DNA of 64,000 nucleotides from Streptomyces sp. V2I9 (GCF_030817475.1 NZ_JAUSZJ010000002.1:6400626-6464625); one strand, 5' to 3'. Shown: positions 50,827-60,060, counted from the stretch's first letter. Numbers and translations: made by a program. Notes: a model not told the origin generated them from the letters alone.

Positions 50827-51762
50827 TCAGGCCGCTCCGCCCGCGCCTCCCGCACCCCCGGACGCGGCCTTGATCCCGCCGGTGATCTCGTCCAGAACGC
50901 TCAGCTTCGGGGCGTCCTCGTGGATGTCGAACCCGGACCGGACCACGACGAGCATGCCCTTGGACGTGGGGGAGGGGAACACCAGCGATTCCACGTAGCC
51001 GTCGTCGCCCTTCTCCGTCACCACCTTCCAGCGCACGACATAGCCCTTGCCGCCCGCCACCGTGACGGCCTCGGACTTCAGCACCTCGTGCGAGGTGACC
51101 TTCCCGTAGCTCTTGCCGCCGTAGGACTCCTTGGCGTTCACGGCGATGTCCTTCCGCGCCGCCTCTTCCGGATCTTCGGCCGAGAGCTTCACGGCCGCCG
51201 CCGGAGCCGAGAACACCCCGCCGCGGACACAGGTCTCGGCGGTGTCTCCGGGGCACGGGTGCTCGCCCGTCGTCAGCCCGGCACCGACCATGCCGGACGT
51301 TCCCTTCCACCCCTTGGGCACCGGAAGGCTGATCCCGGCGGCCACGTCCGTGGCGAAGCCCGGCTCGGTCGGCGGCTGAGCGCCCCGCTCCTGACCGTCG
51401 CCGTCCTGCCCGCCGCTCCCGTCGCCGCCCTCTCCGCCGCCGGTTCCGCCCTTACCGCCGTCCTTCCCGTCGCCGTCCGGTACGCCGGGAAGGCCGGGAA
51501 CGCCGGACGGCGAAGAGGCCGCGGTACCCGGCCGGCCGCCCTTGTCCTCTCCCAGCAGATACACACCGCCGCCGACAGCGCCGAGCACCACCGCGCCGAC
51601 CGTCACGCCGACGCCGATACGCAGCCCGCGACGGCGCGCCGAGCCGGGTGCCGCGCGGACATGGCCGGTCCACTGCACACCGTCCCACCAGCGTTCCGGG
51701 GCGGGGCCTTTGCCTGTGTGCCCGGGGTCTGGGTGCCAGCCGGGCGGGGTCATCTGGGTCAC
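50827..51762 (-). CDS. DUF2510 domain-containing membrane protein
   Basis: 311 residues; ATG 51753 is an equally likely start. Residues 4-32 are DUF2510 (PPGWHPDPGHTGKGPAPERW, then WDGVQWTGH). One transmembrane helix (LRIGVGVTVGAVVLGAVGGG, about 47-66), then a Gly/Asp-rich linker and an extracellular domain (residues 135-295) with two Cys likely to form a disulfide (HPCPGDTAETC). The C-terminal domain looks like the lipid/PsbP-like or SCO-type beta domain often linked to DUF2510. Function unknown. Confidence 0.8.
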   Translation of the reverse strand: MTQMTPPGWHPDPGHTGKGPAPERWWDGVQWTGHVRAAPGSARRRGLRIGVGVTVGAVVLGAVGGGVYLLGEDKGGRPGTAASSPSGVPGLPGVPDGDGKDGGKGGTGGGEGGDGSGGQDGDGQERGAQPPTEPGFATDVAAGISLPVPKGWKGTSGMVGAGLTTGEHPCPGDTAETCVRGGVFSAPAAAVKLSAEDPEEAARKDIAVNAKESYGGKSYGKVTSHEVLKSEAVTVAGGKGYVVRWKVVTEKGDDGYVESLVFPSPTSKGMLVVVRSGFDIHEDAPKLSVLDEITGGIKAASGGAGGAGGAA

Positions 51763-51876
51763 GAGGGCACCCTATGCGGACCGGCTGAGAATCACATGAA
51801 ATGACCGGCGGGAGATCGTTCGCGCACCCGCCCGGCGCTCGCGGACGGTGGGGTGCCGGCCTCGCTCCCGGACCGG

Positions 51877-52569
51877 TCAGGGCTCGATCAGGCCGGCCCG
51901 GATCGCGTAGCGGGTGAGCTCCAGGCGGTCGCGCAGGCCGAGCTTCTGGAGCAGGTTGGCGCGGTGGCGCTCCACGGTCTTGACGCTGATGACCAGCAGG
52001 TCGGCGATCTCCTTCGAGGAGTGGCCCTCGGCGACCAGCTTGAGGATCTCCTCCTCGCGCTCCGTGATGGCCCGCGCCGGCAGGCCCTTGCCGTCCTTGG
52101 CCCGGTCGAGGAAGTCGCGGATGAGCGCGGTCACCGCGCCCGGATAGAGGAACGGCTCGTCGCGCATCGCCGCCCGGCACGCCTCCACCAGGTCCCGGTC
52201 CGCGACCGACTTGAGGACGTAACCGGCCGCGCCCGCCTTCAACGCCTCGAAGAAGTACTGCTCGTTGTCGTACATGGTGAGCATGAGGATGCGCAGGCCC
52301 GGCATGGCCCGTGACAGTTCGCGCGCCGCCTGGAGTCCGGTCAGCCGGGGCATGGCGATGTCCAGGATGACCAGGTCGGGCCGTTCCCGCCGGGCCATCT
52401 CGATGGCTTCGGCGCCGTCGCCCGCCTCGGCGACGACCGTCAGGTCCGGTTCTCCGTCGAGGATCAGCCGGACGCCCCGCCGTACGAGGGCGTGGTCGTC
52501 CGCCAACAGGATGCGGGTCGGAGCGGTACCGCCCCGAGGCGGCGTGGCGGTGGACGGTGAGATGGGCAT
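51877..52569 (-). CDS. NarL-family response regulator
   Basis: 230 residues from ATG 52569. Receiver domain: RILLADDHALVRRGVRLILD near 19-38 (acid pocket Asp-Asp), phosphorylation site in PDLVILDIAMPRLTG near 66-80 (D72), conserved Lys in GAAGYVLKSV near 122. C-terminal LuxR helix-turn-helix: ITEREEEILKLVAEGHSSKE, IADLLVISVKTVERHRANLL. Starts two bases after the histidine kinase stop, so the pair forms a two-component system. Confidence 0.93.
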   Translation of the reverse strand: MPISPSTATPPRGGTAPTRILLADDHALVRRGVRLILDGEPDLTVVAEAGDGAEAIEMARRERPDLVILDIAMPRLTGLQAARELSRAMPGLRILMLTMYDNEQYFFEALKAGAAGYVLKSVADRDLVEACRAAMRDEPFLYPGAVTALIRDFLDRAKDGKGLPARAITEREEEILKLVAEGHSSKEIADLLVISVKTVERHRANLLQKLGLRDRLELTRYAIRAGLIEP

Positions 52570-52571
52570 GA

Positions 52572-53525
52572 TCACGTGCTTCCGTTCGGTACGGGAACGT
52601 CGAGCCGGACTTCGGTGCCGCCCAGCGGGCCGGGACCGAGGGAGATTTCGGCGCCGATCAGCAGAGCGCGCTCGCGCATACCGCGCAGGCCGGCCCCCTC
52701 CGGAGCGTCGCCGAGGCCGCGGCCGTCGTCGCGGATGCGGAGTTCCACCCCGCCCGGGGTGCGCCGCAGCGAGAGTTCGAGCCGGGTGGCACGGGCGTGC
52801 CGGACGGTGTTGGTGAGGGCTTCCTGTGCGATCCGGTAGACGACGAGCTCGGCCGCCGTGCCCAGCTCCGGCAGATCCTTCTCCATCTGCCGGCGGATCG
52901 TCAGCCCGTCCGGCGTCGGCGTCCCGGTGATCAGCGCCGTCAGCGCGCTCACCAGGCCCAGTTCCTCCAGCACGCCGGGCCGCAGCCGGCGGGCGATCCG
53001 CCGGATCTCGTCGAGCGACCCCCGAGTGATCTCCTGGACCTGCCGCAACTCCTCGCGCAGCGGGTCCGGGGCGTGGTCGGCGACCCGCTTCAGCTCCAGC
53101 AGGACCGCGGTCAGCGTCTGCCCGACCTCGTCGTGCAACTCCTGCGCCACACGGCGGCGCTCGGCCTCCTGCGCGGACAGCGCACGGGCGCTGCTCGTGG
53201 CCCGCTCGGCCTCCAGCCGGTCCAGCATCGTGTTGAACGTCTCGATCAGCGCGGCGATCTCCCCGTGTCCTGCCACTTCGGGGCGCGGGCTCGGGCGCAG
53301 CAGATCGGTGGTCGCCATCGCGCGGGTGACCCGCTGGAGCGGGGAGAGACCGAGCCGGAGCAGAGCCGCGTTGGCCGCGAGCATGAAGGCGATGCCGCCG
53401 GTCAGGATCATGGCCTCGGTCAGCAGGACCGGGGTGGAGACGGTGACCGGCCCGAGCAGCAACAGAGCGGCGGCCGCGACCAGCACGGCGGCGTTGAGCA
53501 GGAAGATCCGCCAGAACAGGGACAA
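52572..53525 (-). CDS. Membrane sensor histidine kinase (HisKA_3 family)
   Basis: 317 residues; the start is a TTG at 53525. Two N-terminal transmembrane helices (IFLLNAAVLVAAAALLLLG; AMILTGGIAFMLAANAALL), HAMP-like LGLSPLQRVTRAMATTD near 60, dimerisation/phosphoacceptor helix AQELHDEVGQTLTAV near 125 (phospho-His), and an ATPase domain with EALTNTVRHA near 225 and RDDGRGLGDAPEGAGLRGMRERALL near 265. It phosphorylates the partner regulator. The periplasmic loop is short, so sensing is probably within the membrane. Signal unknown. Confidence 0.9.
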   Translation of the reverse strand: MSLFWRIFLLNAAVLVAAAALLLLGPVTVSTPVLLTEAMILTGGIAFMLAANAALLRLGLSPLQRVTRAMATTDLLRPSPRPEVAGHGEIAALIETFNTMLDRLEAERATSSARALSAQEAERRRVAQELHDEVGQTLTAVLLELKRVADHAPDPLREELRQVQEITRGSLDEIRRIARRLRPGVLEELGLVSALTALITGTPTPDGLTIRRQMEKDLPELGTAAELVVYRIAQEALTNTVRHARATRLELSLRRTPGGVELRIRDDGRGLGDAPEGAGLRGMRERALLIGAEISLGPGPLGGTEVRLDVPVPNGST

Positions 53526-53764
53526 GGCCGAACGGCTCCTTCGGAGGGGCGGGGCGTACGGGCGCGCTGACAGCCTCCACTATCGCCGCTGCGGGACGCG
53601 GGTGACTCCGCGCCACCGCCGCGCGGCCTCGTCTGCAGGGTGCGGACCCCCGGATATGGGTGCCACCCCCGATGGCCCCCGGCGTCCCTCCCCGACGACC
53701 ATGAGGTCCAGGGCCCCGAGGGGCCCTCGGGGCCGACAGGACATCCGTACGGGAGGGAGGCACC

Positions 53765-54055
53765 ATGCCCAAGTACGACGAGCGGCTGCGTGAGCTGGAG
53801 CAGCAGCTGCGTCACGACGATCCCGTGTTCGCCGAGGCGATGTCCGGCGGGACCCCGCGCCCCCCGCGCGAATACCGCCGCCGCACTGCCTGGCTGTGGA
53901 TCTCCGTCGGCCTCGCCGTGCTGGGCGCCGGCATCGCGGCCGGAGACGGGCTCCTGATCGCCGCGGGCCTGGTGGTGTCCGGCGCGGCGGCCCATCTGTT
54001 CGACCCGCAGCGCGGACGGCTGCACGGGCGGAACATCCCCGGCAGCCCCCGCTGA
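53765..54055 (+). CDS. DUF3040 family small membrane protein
   Basis: 96 residues with a GGAGGGAGG ribosome site. DUF3040 pattern: DERLRELEQQLRHDDPVFAE, then two transmembrane helices (AWLWISVGLAVLGAGIAAG; LLIAAGLVVSGAAAHL). Common in Streptomyces, function unknown. Divergent from the two-component system; the 239 bp between them presumably hold both promoters. Confidence 0.88.
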   Translation: MPKYDERLRELEQQLRHDDPVFAEAMSGGTPRPPREYRRRTAWLWISVGLAVLGAGIAAGDGLLIAAGLVVSGAAAHLFDPQRGRLHGRNIPGSPR

Positions 54056-54164
54056 CCGCGCCCCTTTCCCGAGGTGACGGTCCGCAGTTCGTGCTGGTAC
54101 CGGAGGCGATCCGATCGCACCGTCGACGGTGCCGTCCCGGCGTGACCCGCGGGCTGCGTGCGGG

Positions 54165-54196
54165 AGCGGGTGTCACCGGATCCGGTGACACCCGCT
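54165..54196. repeat. Perfect 32-bp palindrome
   Basis: The left arm AGCGGGTGTCACCGGA (54165-54180) is the exact complement of the right arm TCCGGTGACACCCGCT (54181-54196), with no spacer. It lies 110 bp after the DUF3040 stop and 74 bp before the next gene. It could be a terminator-like element, an operator, or a cruciform-forming site; the lack of a loop makes a simple terminator less likely. Confidence 0.8.
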
Positions 54197-54269
54197 GGGC
54201 AACCGATCACGCACCGCAATACCTTGATCGCGCTGCGCGATGTGTCGCGCTCTCACAGATCGAGGTCCC

Positions 54270-55160
54270 ATGAGCTTTCAGCAGTTCCTGTCCCGGGCCG
54301 CTTCCCGGATCGGCTGGTGCGCCACCGCGCTCGGCCTGGTCCTGATCGCGGCGGTGCCGGCCCAGCCTGCCGCCGCCGACACGACACCGGCACCGCCACT
54401 GGCGCTGGTCTCGATCGTCAAGGCGACGAAGACCGTCAACGACTACCAGCCGGTCTACGCGGAGTGCCGCGACGGGGACTGGGCCGTCAGCGGCGGCGCG
54501 GAGGCGGTGGCCCCCAACGCCGTGTACCACGAGGTCGGCCTGGTCGGGAGCTTCCCCGCCGTCCTCCGAGGCGAGAAGCAAGCGTGGGGGTGGGCCGCCA
54601 ATGCCCGCAACTTCGGCGGGAAGCCCACCACGGTGACCGTCTGGGCGGTCTGCGCGTCCCTGCCCAGGGGCTATGAGGTCGTACAGGCCCCCCTCGTCCA
54701 GGTGCCGAGCGACCAGGCCGTCACCGTCTCCTGCCCGGCAGGCAAGACCGCCCTCGGCGGCGGGGCCGAGATCCAGGGCACCGAAAGCTCTCTCACCAAG
54801 AGCTACCCGTCCGGCTTCACCGCCTCCGGACCGACGGCGTGGACGGTGGCCGGCCGTGTCATGTCGAACCGCACGGTCGGTGTCGCGGGGGCCGTGACCT
54901 GTGCCGACCCGATCGCCGACCATGAGTGGACGACCTACAAGGTCAGCAAGAACACCCCGTCAGGAGGGTTCCTCACCTGCCTCAACGGACGGCGGGTCAC
55001 CAGCGGCGGTGCCGCGGCGAACAGTCAGGAGCCCGTCCTCATCGCATCCAGGCCCGGCCTGATGAGTGAGGGAGCCGACCGCGACGGCTGGTGGATCCAG
55101 GCCGGAAGCCTGTGGGAGCCGATCGACGTGGACCTCTATGTGATGTGCAGAAGCCGATAG
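54270..55160 (+). CDS. Secreted triple-repeat protein of unknown function
   Basis: 296 residues from ATG 54270 (GAGG just upstream). Signal peptide (ALGLVLIAAVPAQPAAA). The mature protein has three repeats of about 75 residues, each built around Cys, a turn and a GGA motif: ECRDGDWAVSGGAEAV near 62, SCPAGKTALGGGAEIQ near 158, and TCLNGRRVTSGGAAAN near 239, each ending near another Cys (WAVCASLP, GAVTCADP, YVMCRS). The paired Cys positions suggest one disulfide per repeat. I do not recognise a characterised family; it resembles uncharacterised extracellular Streptomyces proteins. Confidence 0.7.
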   Translation: MSFQQFLSRAASRIGWCATALGLVLIAAVPAQPAAADTTPAPPLALVSIVKATKTVNDYQPVYAECRDGDWAVSGGAEAVAPNAVYHEVGLVGSFPAVLRGEKQAWGWAANARNFGGKPTTVTVWAVCASLPRGYEVVQAPLVQVPSDQAVTVSCPAGKTALGGGAEIQGTESSLTKSYPSGFTASGPTAWTVAGRVMSNRTVGVAGAVTCADPIADHEWTTYKVSKNTPSGGFLTCLNGRRVTSGGAAANSQEPVLIASRPGLMSEGADRDGWWIQAGSLWEPIDVDLYVMCRSR

Positions 55161-55208
55161 CGGCAGACCGCGGACACGGCCGGGAGACAGCCGGCCGAAC
55201 GCAGGAAC

Positions 55209-55248
55209 GGGCCCGGCCGGTGCTGCGCCGGCAAAGCCGGCCGGGCCC
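55209..55248 (+). terminator. Terminator after the triple-repeat protein gene
   Basis: 12-bp stem GGGCCCGGCCGG (55209-55220) / CCGGCCGGGCCC (55237-55248) with a 16-nt loop that can pair further. The rest of 55249-55489 contains no gene I can support. Confidence 0.7.
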
Positions 55249-55489
55249 TTGCACCCCGCATGCGACCCACCACACCGACCCGCCCTCGTTCCCAGGTCCC
55301 GGACCGGCACGGCTCAACGGCCCCGGTGGAGCCAGAACCTCGAACACGGACTAGGAAAGTGGTCATGGACGCAGCCTGATCGACCGGTCGAAGTGGGTCG
55401 AAGCGCCGATCCGCAGCGAGGGCTGGACCGGGCAGGCGCCCGGTGCCGCACGTCGTCGCCCTTACCGTCCGGCGCCGGGCCACACGGCA

Positions 55490-56131
55490 TCAGGGAAGCA
55501 GCAGCCAGTCCGCTCCCACGGCGGCCAGCAGCCCGGCTACCAGCAGCCAACTCGCCATCCGGGTACGGCCGTTCCGGCTCAGCTCGATCACCACGCCGCA
55601 CAGGATGAGCGCGAGCCCGTAGACGCCGACCACCAGCACCGACGACCGGCTCGCGATGCGCAGGATGAGCACGACAGCCATCGCCGCCATGCCCACGGAG
55701 GAGAGCAGAATCCGCAGCCGCCGCGCCTGGCGCGGCGTCAGCCTCTTACCGTCGCGCCCGTCCTCGCCCTCCGGGGCAGGGGGATCGTCCCCACGGTCCG
55801 GGGCGGCAGGCTCGTCCCGGCCGCGCCCGGTGGCCGCCTCTTCCGCCTCTTCCGGCCCCTTCCGCCCGTTCTGCCCGGCGGAAGCGCCGGGACCGTCCTC
55901 GTCCCCGCTCAGCTCCCGGCCCGGTTCCCCGCCCCCAGCCGCGTCGGCTGCCTCCGCGGCGGTCACCTCTGCGGATTCCGCCTCCCCCACACGCCGAGAG
56001 GCGCCCTCGGCTATGAGGGTGCCGGTGTCCGGGTCCTGGTCGGCCCGCTCGTCGCCCGGCCCGCTCTCGCGGCGGTCGCGGCGCCGGTCCGGGTGCTGGT
56101 CCCGGTGCTGGTCCTGGTCAGAAGTGCTCAT
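55490..56131 (-). CDS. Membrane protein with long acidic disordered N-terminus
   Basis: 213 residues from the ATG at 56131. The first 125 residues are strongly charged and low in complexity (repeats of Asp, Glu, Gln, Arg and Gly, such as DQHPDRRRDRRESGPGDE), and probably cytoplasmic. Three or four transmembrane helices follow (LLSSVGMAAMAVVLILRIA; VLVVGVYGLALILCGVVIEL; MASWLLVAGLLAAVGADWLL). No family recognised with confidence. 75 bp from the DUF309 gene on the same strand, possibly one transcript. Confidence 0.65.
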   Translation of the reverse strand: MSTSDQDQHRDQHPDRRRDRRESGPGDERADQDPDTGTLIAEGASRRVGEAESAEVTAAEAADAAGGGEPGRELSGDEDGPGASAGQNGRKGPEEAEEAATGRGRDEPAAPDRGDDPPAPEGEDGRDGKRLTPRQARRLRILLSSVGMAAMAVVLILRIASRSSVLVVGVYGLALILCGVVIELSRNGRTRMASWLLVAGLLAAVGADWLLLP

Positions 56132-56206
56132 GGAGCCGGATCGTAGTAGCTGTGGGCGGGCAGGGTTCCCGGAGCCGGCGCCTCCGCCCCGGCCCGGCAC
56201 TCCGGC

Positions 56207-56677
56207 TCACCGTCGCAGACGGGGCGCCTCGGCCGCGGCGTCCACCGTCGGGCCCGACTCCACCCGGTCCGCCAACTCCCCGGCCCACTCCGACAGTCCG
56301 GTGACCGCGATCCCGTGGGGCGCGGACCCGGCGAACGGGGCGAGCGCCCCCGCGCCCCGGCGCAGCAACCGCGCGCCGCCCGTGGTGTTGCCCCGCGCGG
56401 AATGGGTCAGCCCGACCGCGAGCTGGGCCAGGCCCCGCCAGAGCTCCCGTTCGTCCTCGGGCCCGGACTTCCAGGCGTCCTCGAAGACCTCGTGGGCGTG
56501 GAACGGCATCCCGGCGTCCAGCAGCCGCTGAGCCTCCAGAAGCGTCTGGCGAGGCGTGCGCACCACCCCTTCCGGCTGGCGCGCGACGCCGGGCGTCCCG
56601 TACGGCAGGGGACGCCCCAGCCCGTCACGGGGGCGCGCGTTGTGCGCCCGGCCTTCGGCATCGCGGTCCCTGCGCAT
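56207..56677 (-). CDS. DUF309 domain-containing protein
   Basis: About 156 residues from ATG 56677 (GTG 56686 is an alternative; the open frame extends further). DUF309 helical core: RLLDAGMPFHAHEVFEDAWK, then ERELWRGLAQLAVGLTHSARGN and GGARLLRRGAGALAPFAGSA. These conserved His and Asp residues belong to the family's putative metal or ligand site. Preceded by a Streptomyces-type Arg-rich lead (GRAHNARPRDGLGRPLPYGT). Divergent from the large LAL-like gene with only 119 bp between. Confidence 0.85.
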   Translation of the reverse strand: MRRDRDAEGRAHNARPRDGLGRPLPYGTPGVARQPEGVVRTPRQTLLEAQRLLDAGMPFHAHEVFEDAWKSGPEDERELWRGLAQLAVGLTHSARGNTTGGARLLRRGAGALAPFAGSAPHGIAVTGLSEWAGELADRVESGPTVDAAAEAPRLRR

Positions 56678-56796
56678 CTCGTCCACTACTCGATTGTGCC
56701 TCGTACCTGCAAGGAATCGTGCGAACTCTGTCGGTGAGCACCCGCGCACGACTAGGCTCGACCGTCGAGAAGACTGCCTCTGTGGGAAGGGTGGGC

Positions 56797-59451
56797 ATGA
56801 AGCCGTCCCGGCCGTTGTACGAACGTGAACCGGAACTCGCCGCCGCTGCCGAGGCGGTGGACGCCCTGTGCGGTGCGCAGGCCGTCGGAGGACTCCTGGT
56901 CTTCAGCGGAGAGGGAGGGATCGGCAAGACCGCGCTGCTCGACGAGATCCAGACGATGGCCGTCGACCGCTGCACCGTGTGGTCCGCCCGCGGAGGCGAG
57001 ACCGTCACCTCCGTACCGTTCCACGTCGTACGGCAGTTGCTGCAACCCGCCCTCGACCAGCTCCCGCCCGACGAGACCCGCGCGCTGTTCGGCGACTGGT
57101 ACGAGATCACCGCCCCGGCCCTCGGGCTGGCGGAGCCGAGCGGACCGCAGCCCGATCCGCAAGGTGTGCGCGACGGCCTGGACTTCGTCGTCGGCCGCCT
57201 CGCGTCCCGGCTCAGCCACCGGCCGTTGCTGCTCATCGTGGACGACGCCCACTGGGCGGACGGCGAATCCCTCGCCTGGCTGGCCTCGTTCACCGCCCGC
57301 CTCGGTGAACTGCCGGTCCTGGTGGTGCAGGCGCACCGCCCGCAGGAGCTGGCGGAGCGCAACGCCGACCACATCGCGGACCGCGCCGCCGAGCGTGACT
57401 CGGGCGGCCAGGGCAGGGTGACCCGCGTCGCGCTGCGCGCCCTGACGCCGGACGCCACCGCCGTGCTGGTCCGGGCGGCCCTCGGTGAGCACGCCGACGA
57501 CCCGTTCTGCCGCGAGGTGTGGGCCGTCACCGGAGGCAATCCCTACGAGGCGGTCGAACTGGTCGCCAAGGTCCAGGACCACGAGCTGCCGCCGGTGGAG
57601 GAATCGGCGGGCGAACTGCGCGCGCTGGGCGCATCCGCCAGGGGCAGCGGACTCGTCGCCCGGCTGGAGCGGCTCGGCACGAACGCCAACCGGTTCGCCT
57701 GGGCGGCGGCCGTCCTCGGCACCGACATCTCCCAGGAGCTGGCGGCCACCCTCGCCGGCATGAGTTCGGCGGAGGCCGCCGACTGCACGGCCCGGCTGCG
57801 CGACGCCCGCATCGTCAGCGGCTTCGACCCGCTCGAATTCGTCCATCCGCTGATCGCGTCCGCGGTGTACCGATCGATCCCGGCGGCCACCCGTACCGCC
57901 ATGCACGGCCGCGCCGCCTGGGCGATCACGCGGGCCGGCCGCGGTGCCGCCGCGGCCTCCCGGCACCTGCTGGAGGTCCACCCGGACGACGACCAGGAGC
58001 TGGTCGCGCAGTTGCGGGAAGCCGCCGCCCAGCACCTCGCCGTCGGCGCGCCGGAAGCGGCCCGGCGCTGTCTGGAACGGGCGCTGGAGGAACCGCCGCG
58101 CCCCAAGGACCGGGCCGTCCTGCTGTACGAGCTGGGCTGCGCGACGCTGCTCAGTTCCCCGCCCACCACGGTCCAGCACCTGCGCGCCGCCCTGGACATG
58201 CCGGGCCTCGACGACGGCCTGCGGGTCGACGCCACCTTCCGGCTCGCCGCCGCGCTGGCGCACAACAACCAGCTCAAGGAAGCGGCGATCTCGCTGGCCG
58301 CCGAGGCCGGGCGCACCGCACCCGGCCCCGGACTGATGCGGCTGCAGGCCGCGCACTTCATGTGGGAGGGCATGCAGGCCGTCGAGGAGGACGGGCCGAG
58401 CCGCTCCCGCCGGCTCACCCGCAACGCCGACCACCTCAAGGGACGCGACAACGCCGAGCGGGCGCTGCTCACCCTGCGGGCCTTCGACGGCATGCTGCGC
58501 GGTGAGAACGCCCAGCTCGTCGTGGACCTCTGCGAACGCGCCCTGATCGACGGCAGCCCCGCCCGCGGCCTCGGCTGGACCGACACCGAGTGGGGCTTCG
58601 AGTTCCCCACCATGGTCGGCATCACCTACACTTTCGTCGATCAGCTCGACCGCGCGGAAAGCCTCTTCGGTGAAGCGGTCCGGGCCTTCGAGATCTCCGG
58701 CTGGAGCGGGGCGCACCTGGCGTTCGCCCACACCCTGCTCGGCATGGTCCACCGCCGTCGAGGCCGCCTCGCCGAGGCCGAGGTCTTCCTGCGCGAAGGG
58801 CTGCGCCTCGCCGACCGCGTCGGGACCGGACTGCCCGTCCACTGGGACGCGACCTGCCTGCTCATCGACACGCTGCTGGCGCGGGGACGTACCGAGGAGG
58901 CCCGCAGCTTCGCCGACCGCTACCACTTCGGACCGCCCTACCCCAGCGCCATGGTGCTGCCGGACGGTCCGTGCATCCGGGGCCGGCTGCTGCTGGCGGA
59001 GGGCCGTACGAAAGAGGCGATCGCGGAACTCGAAGCGGCGGGCGCCGCCCTGGAGGCGAGGGAACGCTTCAACGGCGTCTGGGCTCCCTGGGCCGCCGAC
59101 CTGGCACGGGCGCTGGCCGACGAGGACCCGGCCCGCGCGGCCCACCTCGCCGCCCGCAACCGTGTGCACGCCGAACGGTTCGGCACACCCACCGCCATGG
59201 GCGAGGCCCTGCGCTGCGCCGCCCTGTTCGCGCCTCCGGAGCGGGCCGCGCAACTGCTCGCCGAGGCGGTCGGGCATCTGGAGAAATCCACCTCCGCCTA
59301 CGAGCACGCCCTCGCGCGGGTCGAGTACGGCATCGCGATCGGTTCGCACCGGGAGCTTGCGCGCGCCCAGAAGCAGGCGATGACCTGCGGAGCCGAGGGT
59401 CTGGCCGCCCGAGCGCACCAGGCGCGTGCGTCGATCCGGTCCTCGGAGTGA
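56797..59451 (+). CDS. LAL-type AAA ATPase regulator-like protein lacking the LuxR domain
   Basis: 884 residues from ATG 56797 (GGAAGGGTGGG ribosome site). N-terminal ATPase: Walker A FSGEGGIGKTALL near residue 37, Walker B LLLIVDDAHWAD near 145. The rest is a helical TPR-like array. LAL (MalT/large LuxR) proteins end in a LuxR helix-turn-helix that begins after a segment like CGAEGLAARAHQARA. Here the stop follows that segment within six residues, so the DNA-binding domain is missing. It may be a conserved shortened form acting through partners, or a truncation at the tRNA that starts 50 bp downstream. Confidence 0.85.
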   Translation: MKPSRPLYEREPELAAAAEAVDALCGAQAVGGLLVFSGEGGIGKTALLDEIQTMAVDRCTVWSARGGETVTSVPFHVVRQLLQPALDQLPPDETRALFGDWYEITAPALGLAEPSGPQPDPQGVRDGLDFVVGRLASRLSHRPLLLIVDDAHWADGESLAWLASFTARLGELPVLVVQAHRPQELAERNADHIADRAAERDSGGQGRVTRVALRALTPDATAVLVRAALGEHADDPFCREVWAVTGGNPYEAVELVAKVQDHELPPVEESAGELRALGASARGSGLVARLERLGTNANRFAWAAAVLGTDISQELAATLAGMSSAEAADCTARLRDARIVSGFDPLEFVHPLIASAVYRSIPAATRTAMHGRAAWAITRAGRGAAAASRHLLEVHPDDDQELVAQLREAAAQHLAVGAPEAARRCLERALEEPPRPKDRAVLLYELGCATLLSSPPTTVQHLRAALDMPGLDDGLRVDATFRLAAALAHNNQLKEAAISLAAEAGRTAPGPGLMRLQAAHFMWEGMQAVEEDGPSRSRRLTRNADHLKGRDNAERALLTLRAFDGMLRGENAQLVVDLCERALIDGSPARGLGWTDTEWGFEFPTMVGITYTFVDQLDRAESLFGEAVRAFEISGWSGAHLAFAHTLLGMVHRRRGRLAEAEVFLREGLRLADRVGTGLPVHWDATCLLIDTLLARGRTEEARSFADRYHFGPPYPSAMVLPDGPCIRGRLLLAEGRTKEAIAELEAAGAALEARERFNGVWAPWAADLARALADEDPARAAHLAARNRVHAERFGTPTAMGEALRCAALFAPPERAAQLLAEAVGHLEKSTSAYEHALARVEYGIAIGSHRELARAQKQAMTCGAEGLAARAHQARASIRSSE

Positions 59452-59500
59452 GGTAATGTTTGTCCTGCGCGGCCACCTGGGAGACCAGAGGGAAACGCGG

Positions 59501-59574
<74 letters not shown>

Positions 59575-59589
59575 CTGGAGACAGTCGTA

Positions 59590-59633
59590 GATCGAGGGCC
59601 GGTTTCGGAGCCATCCGAAACCGGCCCTCGATC
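59590..59633 (+). terminator. Terminator of tRNA-Pro copy 2
   Basis: Perfect 20-bp stem (59590-59609 with 59614-59633; core GGGCCGGTTTCGGA) with a GCCA loop. Related to the copy 1 terminator, with a longer stem. Confidence 0.9.
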
Positions 59634-60060
59634 GTTCGGGGCGGTGGAGTCCAGGCCGGCCACTGGCCGATCCGTGCGGGTGAAGGGCGGCACGGGCCTG
59701 CCCGGCGTCGATGAGAACGGCGAATTCCTCGCGCGCCAGGCACATCACTTCCTCGACGGCGAGGCGGTGTTGCTCCCTCCCCAGGGAGGCGGCGAGCAGG
59801 ACGGCGGCCCGCGCCACGACAGTCGCACGTGTCACGGGGCTCCTCCCTCCTGACGTCAGCGGCGGGACGGTGGTGTCCTTCTGCCGTCAGTCGAGCGGGT
59901 CGCCCCGTACACCTCGTACTCCAGGGCGGAACGCGCCGGGCATCGCGTCATCGGCGCGAGATCGTCCGACGCGCCCCCACCGCCCGTGCGGCTTCCACAT
60001 CCCGATCGAACACTTGGGTGGCGCGACCGATGGGCTCTCCGGCCGTTATGACCCATGGCG
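59634..60060 (-). pseudogene. Two small minus-strand gene remnants beside tRNA-Pro copy 2
   Basis: A GTG at 59835 has a very strong ribosome site (AGGAGGGAGGAG) and opens a credible product, TRATVVARAAVLLAASLGRE followed by QHRLAVEEVMCLAREEFAVL, then IDAGQARAALHPHG, but the frame loses protein character and runs through the tRNA terminator, so the 3' part seems cut off. Just upstream, 59856-60060, another minus-strand frame ends ALEYEVYGATRSTDGRRTPP and stops beside that ribosome site; its 5' part looks frame-shifted. Neither is recognised. They look like pieces of a gene pair truncated by recombination at the tRNA. Confidence 0.35.
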
